DNA of 64,000 nucleotides from Membranipora membranacea (taxonomy: Eukaryota > Bryozoa > Gymnolaemata > Cheilostomatida > Membraniporidae), in assembly GCA_914767715.1 (NCBI GenBank), contig OU612073.1:250001-314000 (forward strand), read 5' to 3'. A program made the position numbers and the translations under genes. Below the pieces are notes generated by a model, which did no database searches, was not told the origin of the DNA, and saw only the letters and a list, made by a program, of their open reading frames with translations. The first letter of the stretch is position 1; each line of letters starts with the position of its first letter. Of the stretch, positions 43,001 to 56,097 are shown piece after piece.

Positions 43001-46000
43001 AACACCAGGACCAACAACCTCCCTAGTGGCAAACAAACTAATGCAAAATGTTATATGAGAAAAAAACAATCGTACCAGCTGCATCAGCAGTCTCTACCAT
43101 TATTTCCAGTATCGATCCTGCAATGTCAGACTAGTGTGATCAGTCACACAGACTGGTGTGTTCTCAGTCACACAGACTGGTGTGTTCTCAGTCACACAGA
43201 CTGGTGTGTTCTCAGTCACACAGACTGGTGTGTTCTCAGTCACAGCTTATCAAACAGTAATCAGTATAAAATGGGCACCTGATGTCAGGCTGAGTAATAC
43301 TCATAACTTTGCATCAAATTACAAAACCTTGTAATTCCTAGACCAAGTTTGGTCCATTTGCCGGGAGTTGCTCCCGATCCACTGGTCACGCCGTAGCGGC
43401 ATGACCAGTTGAAGGGACAAAAGGAATTCAGGCAATTGGATTAAACTGGGTCCAGTTAATTTCTACTCGTGGCCCAATTAAAAAGCTGCTGTGTACAGAC
43501 AGACAGGCAGACAGACATGTGGTCTCAGACTAAGAGGGGGGATGAGATACTTACGCTGAAAGTCTACGAGAGCTGGAGTAGCGACAGATACCCTGGTGAC
43601 AGCGTCATTACCTATAGCAGTACAGTAATAGTATCCTCTGTCATTAGCATCCATATCATTAAATGTGAGTGTGTCATCTCTCACTGAGGTTGTACTTATC
43701 TGCGATACACAACAACAAAATCATCTCATCAATATGGAGTTGTCTCACTTATTCATAGTGGAGATAACTTGATAGAACAATCTAATTAGCAGACATCCAA
43801 TTCATTTTTCCACATTTGAGATAATGACGATAGTAACAGCCACATGTGTACCAAATTATTGAGAAAAATCGTCACCATCACAATCATTTCCTTGACATTT
43901 GCAGTTTCAATTAGGGAAACATTTCCAAAACATTCACTCAGAGTAACGTAGTTCCGCATCAATGAATGAGCGATTATCACAGCAAAAAAAAGTTGACAGA
44001 CTCCCCAGAACAGATGATGTCTTAGGGTTTGGTTAGAGCAAAAGCCTTAGAACTGTCACATCAGATGTTTATATAAGCCTCAAGATCAATTAGTAAAAAA
44101 GACTCAGATCATACAGACACATACCCTGTTTTTAGAAGCGATATCACCTCTAGCCCTCCTCCATTCTACAGAGCCTGCATCACCAGTAACTCTACATACG
44201 ATAGATCCAGACTGACCGGGTACTATATAAGCCTTCTCAGGGTCTATTCTCACTGTCAGCTCAGCTGTAATATATTATAACACAAGTTATATTCTCATGT
44301 CTCATAAAGACTTATCACTACAGTTTCCAATATAATCTACAGCTGTATATAACAACACATACATAACATGCCTCTATTAAACTAAGAGTGAAAACACAAC
44401 CGAATATCTTGTAAAACAAACAGTGACTACATCAAACATGAACAATAAATCCCTCATCCCTTACACTCAGCATTACAGCAGCAGTTACGAGTATTACATA
44501 CAACAGAGGGAGATATCACATCAATAGAGGGGGCGTATCTATATGGATATGACCCCTGGTAGAGGGGCGGATGCAGCATTAGATAGCTAGGGGCTAATCA
44601 TGAGAAGGTGAAGCTGATTTCTGTAGTATTTTGGCAGTGATAGCTGGCTACAAATCAGTGACAGGATACCATCTCTTCACCAAACATGTATATTATATAG
44701 ATATAGACAGTCTGACATTTACCCAACAAACACACTAAGCTTATAGTTTCAGCTCTGAAATTACAGTTGCAGCCCTGATATTACAGTTAAAGCCCTGATA
44801 TTACAGTTAAAGCCCTGATATTACAGTTAAAGCCCTAATATTACAGTTACAGCCCCGATATTCCCATGCCCCACTGCAATCATTCATATTATTATACCCA
44901 ACAATAAGACATGCTCAAACCTCACACCTCAAAATCACAACTCAAGTTAAAGTGTTGTTACAGTTACGAGATTTTATCATTCTCAGCTTAATTTTTTAAT
45001 GCTTTCAAATCTAACGTGCTGCAATAAAATCTCTTTTTCAGGACAAAAGACACAGAGAGCAAGCTTTACGTTATGGCGCCGATTAGGTAATTATAATTTG
45101 TGACATGATGTCTTGAGGAGGGCCACTCAATGGTTAGTTATAGGTGAGATTTATATCACAGTGATTACTTTTGGCGTTGGCTGGATTACTGCTGCCGAGC
45201 TCTATTAACCAGAGAGCCTAGAGGCAGCAGTAGGTAGTATAGAGCAGAGAGGGAGAGGGGCGGGTTACTCACACTTTTCTCTTACTAGTACTACAGTCCT
45301 GACAGACAGTGAGAGTTTATTACTCTCTGCCTTACAGATATAGTACCGCTCATCCTCAGTGCTCACAGACGGGACAGTCAACCTACCCCCCTCAATAACA
45401 GCCTCAGAACTCATAGAACCAGACTCTACTGACCAGCTGACAGTGGGAGGTGGCTCACACACTGTCTCATTGTTACACTCAAGTCGACAGTTGAGCTCGA
45501 GATCTTTGCCTGGTTCTACTGATACCCAGGGAGGGTAGATGTTGAGCCTGACTGATGAGTCGGGGGTCGGTTGAGGCCCCGCAGTGGTAACACTGCCTGA
45601 TGTTGTCGTGACGATAGCTTTTGTGGGTTGAGCTGATAAGCGATAAATATACTCATTACAGCAGATGTAGCTGAGCAAAATCACGATGCAATATTGGTGC
45701 AAACATTCGGGATATCAAGCTAACGCTGGTCTATGGAACAGCAAACACACATCAACCAGTTGCAGGATAGTATGTATCAATCCGAGGTAATCTTTGATAT
45801 TTCAAGTAAAATAAGCAAAAAGAAGTGGCTGCAGTGCGGCGGAAGGACACTGAGGTAAGGCAGCGTGCATCACAACATAACGTAACAGGTGGATGTAGAG
45901 CGGAGTGTATCAGCAAGCTTGAAAAGCAAATTAGCTAATTCATTAAGAGGTATGTGCCACACAATTGAAGAGAACACAACTTAGCTGGTGTCCAAATACA

Positions 46001-47345
46001 GTTGATTTGAATTTACAATTTCATATACCAAAGTATCATTATGAGCCTTTCAGCCAGTCATCATCAGTGGAAGAGCAAACAAGCAAGCGATATTATCTCT
46101 TATAACCTGAGGGAGGTGACTCTGAGGGAGGTGACTTACTCGGAGATGGTGGAAGTCGAGTAGGTGGCTGTACTCTCCTTGGTATCACTCTAACTACCAC
46201 ATTCTCAGTTCTCCTCTCAAACTGATTACTGCCTGTACAGATATATGTACCACTGTCTGATGGCTGAGATGATCTGATGACCAGCTGGCCGTCTCTCTCT
46301 GACGCTCCGGCTGGTAGACGTGATCCCTCTCTCGACCAGGCTGTCACGTACACAGACTGTATAATACACATATATAACAAGGTCAGCCGACATTAATCCT
46401 CTCAGCAAAGTAACAACAAAATATAAAAAGGAGAATCAATGTACAGAACCAAGAGAAATATAACAAAGGGAAGAATCGTGACAAAATAAGATAAAGCCTC
46501 TATGTTGATGATGAGGCATTGACACTCAAATCTATGATAAGGGTGGTCAGCACACGTAAGCAAAACTTTCACTAGTATTGTGCTACACAGTATAATTGGT
46601 ACGCTAAAGTTCTAATAAGACCTGCAGACTGCGATAGTAATTTGTTGGGTGGGTCACAAAATACACCTTCACCAAACCACAGCTTGTGATAAACCTAAGT
46701 ATAAGCGTGAAGTAAGCACAGCATCACACTCCTGCCTCAGACATAACACCCGCTAGAAGTATAGTAAGCTAAATTTTAAAGGTAGGGCAAGATATTGTCT
46801 GGGTAACGTGTCATGTCAGAGACTTAATTGTAAATGTGATGAGCCGAATTATCATTTTTGAGTTATATCATATCAATAACATTTTGTCTCTTTCTTTGAA
46901 TTTGGAAGCCAGACAATATCTTGACCTTTCATTACAGGCAGAGGGCAAACTATTTTACAGACAAAGAACTGGAGTATATCTGAAATGAAAAGAGTGAATA
47001 TATGCAGTAGCTACAAAACCAAAACTAGTAACAAAACTGACTACAGCTACTAACATGACAAAGAGAAGAGATAACGCCATTATTTGTAGACTCAACACAT
47101 TCTCACTTCAGTAAAACATCTTGGTCAAAATCAGCTTAATTAAAATCATTAAAACTTTTACTACAGGGTTCACTGACACCTTCCATCCCCCTCACCTCAC
47201 ATCCCTCTAAATAAGGCATCTCATCACTGGTATGAACACATATGATACAACAGATATACTTTTTAATCCATTTCAAATTAAAACTTGAATAATCTTGTTT
47301 CTCTTCAATTTTCTGAGAACACTTTCCGTTTTGTTTCTAAGTTAG

Positions 47346-47384
<39 letters not shown>

Positions 47385-50300
47385 CTCGGCCACTGCTCAG
47401 CTCTTAAGAGGGTTTGCAAGAGTCAGGAGAGATAATATAGAGCACACGTAGGCGACATACCAGCTGATTCATAGCAGTGGTAGTAATTGTGGTAGTTTTA
47501 TCAGTATAATTGATAATAAAAAATGTGACTGAGATAGTAACAGATATACTTACATTATCCACCTGACTTCTAGCCGTACATCTGATCTGTATAATGTCTC
47601 CTTCATTAACTGTCACTGAGCTCGGCTGTACTGTTACATCTATAGAACTTGGTTCTGGACCTAACGATAGACATTAGAGATGTGACTGTTTTATTGTGAT
47701 TTCTGATTCAAGGGTATATAATACATTACAGGGCATAGCTACAACATTGAATCTGACAAGCCTCATATTTCTGTGAACAAGAAGATATGCCAGCCGCGTT
47801 GAGTGTTGGTTCTTCATAAAGATTAAAAAATGATGAAACAAGACAGCGAATCACAAGAGTCCTTACAGTTTGAACCAATCACAAACCTCCTTACAGTATG
47901 ATGTGATGTCACTTACCTCTATCTTCAGTACATCTACCGAAGCTATCACGGCGGTATCCGTTACTACATCTATCACATGATGGTGGGTTGTCGTAGCCTC
48001 GGGGGCACTGAGGCTGATCTCTGATAACAATAAGGGTGGCTATACTAGTGCCCGTGATGCCTCCCTGTGTGGTGATTGTACATACATAGTCTCCTCCATA
48101 GCTCTGCTGTACATTGTTAATAACCAGAGTTCCTTGATTCTGTGAGTGGCCTCTTGGTAGGGGCTGTCCATCAGACCTTCCCCATGTTATTCTACTGTAT
48201 GGTACATCTGTATCAATAAATTAGAAATGTTTAGTCACACCAACCAAATAATATGCTATCAAATGTACAAATTTGAAAAGCTTTATTACTATAATTGTCC
48301 ACTACAAGAATATTAGTCCTGTTTAAGTGACTGTGTGTTATTCAGACTATAATCAGACTATAATCAGACTATACCCAGACCTGAATCGAATGGTCGACAG
48401 ATAAGCTCAGCTCTTCCTCCGATCCTCACACTGATCTGAGGTTCTGGGATGGCCACCAGGCTCTGTGGGTTTATACACTCAAACGGTGAATCATCTCGAG
48501 AGTTCCTCTCATATCCGGGGGCACAACTCTCACAGAATCGTCCTACAAATACCAGTAACCAATTATATAGTCTATATTGTACAATCTTATCAATGAGATT
48601 TACATAACAGCATGAGGCCAATCATCAAATTTTGGTTGATTTGATTGACTATTTGGTTATATGAATTCACGGGATGGATGGAGTCTAAAATTGTCTAGGT
48701 GCTGGAAAATCAATTCAGAATAAACCCCCCTATGAGACCGTTTAGGTGATCTCGCATCCGACAAAGAAAGATGGGTTGATAATGATGACGCAAGTGACCT
48801 ACTGACAGTTAAGACTTACTTGTTGTACAGTGATGACAACTAAGACTGTACTGTGCTGACAGTAAAGACTTACTTGTTGTACCATGCTGGCAGCTAAGAC
48901 TTACCTGTAGAACCATGCTGACAGCTAAGACTTACCTGTAGTACCGTGCTGACAGCTAAGACTTACCTGTAGTACCGTGCTGACAGCTAAGACTTACCTG
49001 TTGTACCATGCTGGCAGTTAAGATTTACCTGTTATACCGTGCTGACAGCTAAGACTTACCTGTTGTACCATGCTGACAGTTAAAGCAGACTCCTCTATCA
49101 CTGTCACATTCATCAGAATGTCCGTTACAGTCACATTTAGTACAGATACCGAGATATACACCAGGAGCTCGTGTGTATCCAGGTGTACATGTCTCACATG
49201 AGGAACCCTCGTATCCAGCCGGGCAGTTACACTGATGTAAATACATATACACATATATACATATACACATATATACATATACACATATATACATATACAT
49301 ATATATACATATACACATATACATAGAGTGGAGAGAGGAGGGTAAACATCTTACTCAAGACAGAATATGGTAAAACATGACGTGTGACTTCACGTTTCCA
49401 CCAATTAATACATGAATAACGAAATTATTAGTTTGTGTCTCAGCAAGCAACCTCGATAACAGTCAACTCCCGAGGTTACAGTCAACCCCTGATGTTACAG
49501 TGAACACCTGGTGTCATATTCAACTTCAACACCCGGGGCTGCAGTCTACCACTGAGGTCACAGTAAACTTTCAAGGATATAAAGAGATATGATAAGTAGT
49601 CTAAGTTTTGAGCTTACCTCCTCGACCTCGATGGCCCGTTTACTGCCTGGTGGAGCGCGATCTGAGGCTACATCCAGTGATACTTGGCTGATTCTGCTCT
49701 GCTCAGTATTAGAAGTAAATGAAGCTTTGACTAGTATAGCCTGAATATCACTGAGAGCCATAAGGAAATGTTCTCTGGTAGATGGAGTGCTGTCAGCTCG
49801 TCTCCAGTATTGTTCCACCATGTTTATCTACAGTAAGTAACAAATATAACTAGTAAGTTTATACAGTAAGTACCTAATTACTAGTAAATTACTATAGTAA
49901 GTAACAAATATTACTAATAAGTATCTACAGTACTTATCAAATATAACTAGTAAGTATCTATAGTGAGTGGGTGTGGGACTTAACATAATAACACCATGAA
50001 GTAATGATTAATCAACACCAGAACTTAGAATATCAGGGGTAGAATAGAAACTGAATAGTGTAGAAATCAACAAACTATCAACGAACGTATCATACTACAA
50101 GGCAAGGACAGCATTGAACTGTTTCCCCCTACATTCGGAATGCAACCGGTAAAACACAATGATACAACAAATAATCTAAATATTTTTCAGAAGTTATCCT
50201 ATTTTGTTGCATGAGGTTCAGAGAATATATACTAAATACCAATAATAATAATCATGGAGACAGACGGACAGACAGACATACAGACAGACACTCACCTCAG

Positions 50301-53300
50301 CGTCGTACTGTCTCTTATCTAACATAATCGTCTCAAATGGAGATGTGAGCTGAATTCCTTCGGCACCAAACATAATAATATCCGGATCATCGTTAGGTAG
50401 ATCAACAGAGGGTGCTATAAAGTTAGCCATAAACCTCAACTTTCTGTAAATTAAAGTTAAGCCGGGTCAAATTGAGACATTTTGCAAAGATGATAAACAT
50501 GGATGAACCCTGATTCGTAACAAAAAATTTGGAATCACATCGCTCAAGTGATATACTAATGCATGCATATCTCTGATCGATAGAGAGTGAATTAGTTCAC
50601 TCAACTTGGAAACCGTTAGAAGGTTTGGTGTAACGACCCAGGCACACGTTAGACACTCATTCTAAATTGACTGTAACGATCAGAGATACACATGCTAAAA
50701 GTGTAGTCTCAGATTTGGAATGTCACTCTTTTGAAAAAAAAAGTATCACATTAATGAGCAGCAGTAGATTGGTAAGGCTGAGATATTGACTCACCCTCCG
50801 TATGCTGCGAGCTGGTTACCTACAAACTCCGCAGGTAATACCCAGTAGTAAGATCCTGGGCCGAGCTGTCTCAGCTCTGCTATTATCTCGTTATTATTCT
50901 GTCCATTAGATGAGATCACGTTACCATCTGATATAGGAGAGAGAAAACAGGAAAATAAATTACACCACGTTTATACTATCAGATGTTGCAGCAGGCGTAA
51001 GCAGGCATCAGTACATCATTATTGTTCAGGTATTCAGAAATCTGTTAACACAACTGCTTAAAACTCAACATGTTATGTTGTTATATTTATAACCTTATCT
51101 CATAAGGTATTAGAATGATAGCTTCAGTTCTGGGTTGTACCATTTGTAAATAAGCCGAATATATGAGGACTGAAGCTGGGATTGAGTGATAGCCTCAATG
51201 CCGAAGCTATAATGGGGGCAGCATTGGTGCCCTCAAATAGACAAACTTGATACTCAAATGGGATTGAGTGATATTTTGAGTTGGATCCATCATAACTCAT
51301 CTAAGAGTTATCCTCCCTCATAATCACCTCATGATAGATCAGACTCATCATAGACCATGGTAAGAGCATTTAGAGTGAAAAGCTGGGTTTAGCAGTTTAG
51401 CAGTAGTAGTTTAAGGCTTAAATCCGCATTATAGCCTGATGTCTGCTCGGCATGTCTCTCATATTAATTGTATTGTTGTGAGCAGGACTATGATGTAATC
51501 AGATTAAATATGATGACATCATATTTACTATGATGCCATGGTGTTTACTATGATGAGTAGAAGCAGCAGCAGGATGAGATGGGGGGGGAGGGATAAGGCG
51601 AGCCTTACACGACACATTATTAGCGATGTTTGATAGACGACTGACTTCACTAGTCAGAGTCACATAGTTCTGCTGGGAGGCGAGACAGCTCTGTGTCACG
51701 CCCATACAGAAACATCTCCTATCACATGTATTCTCGGCATGAAAACCGAACATGTTATCTAAAATCCATCAGATATACATCATCAGCACATCATATAATA
51801 CATTTTAGGCAGTCTGTAAGGTTAGACTCACCACCTCTCTGTACAATCTCTCCAGCAGAGTCAGCCAGATTCCAGCCGGACGGCGAGTAGGTCGTACCGA
51901 TAAACTCTCTGTTCAGTCTGCTGCTGTCACAGTCTGCTGTCACACCCATACAGAAACATTCTGTACAGCCGCCCAATCCGAACGCATTCAAGTTAAATGT
52001 GTTGGCTACAGAAAAATAACTATGTTACAAGTACAACAGTTGATACACCCTATGGATTATATCATACTGAATATGAACCAAATGGTAACTCAACGGATCC
52101 TGGAATCCTGAATACACCAGCAGAGACTGACAGGAATATCAACGCAATATAATCTTTGTATGGATCTACTTTACATAATTTCACCATAATCATATCATGG
52201 ATCATATCATGTCAAACACACATTTTATAAGAAGTAAGGAGAACTGAAAACTTAAATCAGATAGACGGGTAAAAACAAACAGGACTTCGGGTCAGAGAAT
52301 TCTCTGTTATAACTGGATCTTACCAAGTAACAGAACGGTCTTGTGTGACACACTACAGTACCTGACTGTCTGATATATGGGAGCGGGACGGACGCTCATC
52401 CCCCTAATTACAGCCAGTCAGGTGAGCAGCACATAACTATGACCTTATATGGGGGTAAAACATGAAAATACAAACGGCTACTAAAGATTGACACCCTTAC
52501 CAGCTGTGATCCTTCGGTTGTTGCCTACATTCAGTGATTAAACAATTATATGGTTGGCTTGAGGAGTTTTACAAGGAGCTTTAAATTTTTAAATGTCGTA
52601 TTCTTGTGTTATTTATGGGTTGCATCATAAAGCATCTCCTCTAACATGTGATGGAGTAGAGATTAAGCTGACACCTACCTATACATCTGTCACACAGTTC
52701 TCCTGTAGTGAATGCCTTACAGATACATCTACCATTCTCTTCTCTAGCCGTACCGAGCTGATTACACCTCGATCCTGTCTCTGGTACACATCTACCCATA
52801 GGGTCATCTCTACCTCCTTCTCTCTCATATCCAGCAGCACACGACTCACATGACATACCTGAGATAATAACAGATCAATCAGTCAAAGGAACTGATATAG
52901 GAGATCGACAGCATCAGGTCACTTTACTGCATAGCCCTCCAAGCAGGTGCAGAAGTAGATAATCATTTATCTTATTATTAGGAGTTATTCTCTGTCAAAA
53001 GGAGCTAATTTCCAGAACATTATGGCATACTCCTCATTGCTAACTGTGCACCACTGGGAGTCATTCAAGGGTCAGATCTAAACACTGTGATGACTCTGAT
53101 CTGATTGGCCGTTGGTGGGTAACCAGGCAATCAGTGTAAACAATAACTTGCTAATTGAAGATGGCCTATACTATTAACATGTCAAATAAGCTGTGCTATT
53201 TTAATGTGCTTTGATTAGGAGTACATACAGCAGGGATTTGGGGAAACGCTTCGAAACTGCCTGCTGTTTGTGACTCCCAGCATACAATGATATAAATACA

Positions 53301-56061
53301 ATAACTAGAATGATTCATTAGGAGTTATCACCACATACCAGAATATCCAGATTGACAGTCACATTTCTCTACTTTAGCTGCGGGAGTTCCAGTTCTGGAG
53401 TTACCGTCAGCGCTCTCTACACTGATCTCTTTGATAGATGAGCTTCTCTGGTTAGGACTGTATGTGGCTCTGATAAGTAAATCTCTCACATCCATCAGTA
53501 TCCTCATAAACTCATCACGGGTCACGACCTCAGGGATCTACAGCATTATTATAATAGGCTCAGTCTTACAATAATAAGCTCAGTATTATTGCCTATATAC
53601 TCACTGTTATCTCATGGGGACCCTGGTACTTTGGTGATATCAATCCGTAAGATCATTCTTTTATTTTACAGAAGCTGTAACTTTTTGTGTACTTCTCGTG
53701 AACCACTAAGTGAGGGAGCGGTTGTGCTTAGTAGCTAAACAACTCAGTGAAAGTTGTGAGCTATTCCGGTCCACAATATAGAGTGATTAAAAGTGGCATT
53801 GTTTGTTAGTTAAGCTTTCACAGGCTAGAAGTGATAGCCTCAAATTCAGCTTGACAGGGAGATATAATAAAAGTAATACAACATGTAGTGACCACTCTAC
53901 CGATGGGCTCACCTGAGCATTAAACCGCTGTAAAAACATGTATGGATGAGTTATTATGGAATAAGCTTCTCCATCTCTGAAGAGTGGGTGAGACGACTTT
54001 GAAAGAGTAGTAGACATTGTCAGGGACATCCTGAAACTACCTCTAATGTAATCCCATATCAGGCCTGGTGTTATATACTGATTAAAGGTAAGTAATGACA
54101 TAGATAGATGATCTAAATCTCGCAGGTAGTAATTTTAAGTGTATGTATGTATGTGTATGTATGTGTAGTATTTGTGATGACTCACGTTGACATCACCAGA
54201 TCTTGAGCTCGGTTTCTGACAGTTCTTCTCAACGAGCTCCAGCTCGACTCTAGTCACCTGACCAGATCTGAACGTCTCACTAACCGAACAGTAGATAGTC
54301 TCAGAACCACTGCGGATTATCACATCGTATATACTGCTAGAGGCAGGGCTACTGGAGTCAAACTCGATCTCATATCTCAACATAGCGCCGTATGAGTTCA
54401 GCTAATAATCATAAAGATGACAATAATATACAAGACAGGCTAGACAGGTCATGGAGTACCACTAAATATACCGACAGAAAACAAAAGAGAGTTTGGGGTT
54501 TGAAACAAAAATAGAAAATCCTGCTTAAGCCATACAACATATTATTTGATGGCACATCCTACCAGAGCTTCCTGAGCTAGATACTAAACATATCTGGTTT
54601 ATCTGTATTTAGATAGAGTGCTGACCTGTTTTCCAGTGACTGATTGGGGGAGTTTCCAGTACATATTACCACGTCCTCCAGCTAATCTGTAATCTGGTAT
54701 GGAGTATTCTCTGCGCCGGGAGTCGTATCGGTACAGTGAGGAGGACTGCTCGTTACCTCTCTCATCGGCTAGTGTAACTCCCTCAGCGATAAAATACTAC
54801 AACAATATACCACAGCATAAACTATCTCTACAATTCTATAATCTACAACAACACATGCATGTAGGCATACCTCAAGTCTTGTTATTATACTACAACAACA
54901 TACGCAATATACCAGCCTGGTTTAAAGACTGAATACTGATAATACAACATTATGATATTAGCCTTTTCGTTCCTCTACTTTTTTGTTTTAGGAGTAAAAG
55001 TAGCCCCATGACAAGGTTATTATAATATACATATGCTGGTGATTGATTGATACGAGTCCCTCAGCTGTGTTCTGGCTTGTATTACCATCTGAATCAGTAC
55101 TGAGCTTGGCCTGAGCTTCCAATGATGTTGTTCATCTGAGTGATGAACAACTTGGTTGGTGTAAGACCTTATATACCCAGATATAATATATCAGAGTATA
55201 ATGAGAGATGACAGTACCTGTGTCATGTACATCCCACTGCTGTCACAGTCTGTCGACCTTCCGTGTCCAAAACAGAAACAGTTCACACAATCTGATCCGC
55301 TCTCAGCTGCTTCATTAAACTTTCCGGGAGGGCAGTCAAACTCTCCTGTATAAAAAAAATATATATAGTATGAAGCATCAATATCATATATTTCAGTCGC
55401 TGCAATCAGAGGAAAGTTTGCATCCGTTGATATTCAAACGGTGTTAGAAACGCCATATAAAGTTTGCAGTTGGTGTCACCGGCTGTTCCAAGCTGCTGAA
55501 TGAGGCCAGCGAATATTTCAATTCACAAGACAAGTTAGAACTATATTAGAAATGAGCTTCGAATTGCTAGCATCAGTTTACTTTCTTAGGTCGGGTATAT
55601 ATACTGCTATTTTATGCTATGATTCATACGGAAACAAGCTCAAAAGTCAGAAGACAATAACTCAGCTAGGCTGCACAGTACATACTTCCGTTGACTGTGA
55701 CGATAGCGTCGGGGTTACCGAAGATACTGTTCTGATTATTGATAGCCTCACATGTGTAAGCTCCTGCATCGCTGGGTCGGGCGTCTCTGATAGTCAGAGT
55801 ACCCACTCCGTTAACACTCGTCTCCTGCAAGTAAAATAAATATGGCTATCCATAACATACAATAGTGTAGTTTGTACATCACAGCTTCGGTGTATTTTAT
55901 TTGTTACTGGCGAAGTTTTAACTGAAAAACCAGCAATGTCAGATTAACTGCAAACTTATATCTAATAAACTCACTCACGTCCATTTATAGAGTGAGGTTA
56001 TCAGATATAAGTTTGCAGTAAATCTGATATCTGACAAACCTATATCTAATACTCTAATATA

Positions 56062-56097
<36 letters not shown>

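Noticed and set aside
49018-49324. Minus-strand frames starting [12 protein letters not shown]
   Set aside because: The N-terminal part is the translated ATACACATATAT microsatellite; only the EGF part from 49231 down is exonic.
53930-54101. Longer version of the 15-nt microexon (minus-strand frame of 104 codons)
   Set aside because: The extra sequence has no laminin IV similarity and contains a strong polypyrimidine-AG acceptor right before RFNAQ.
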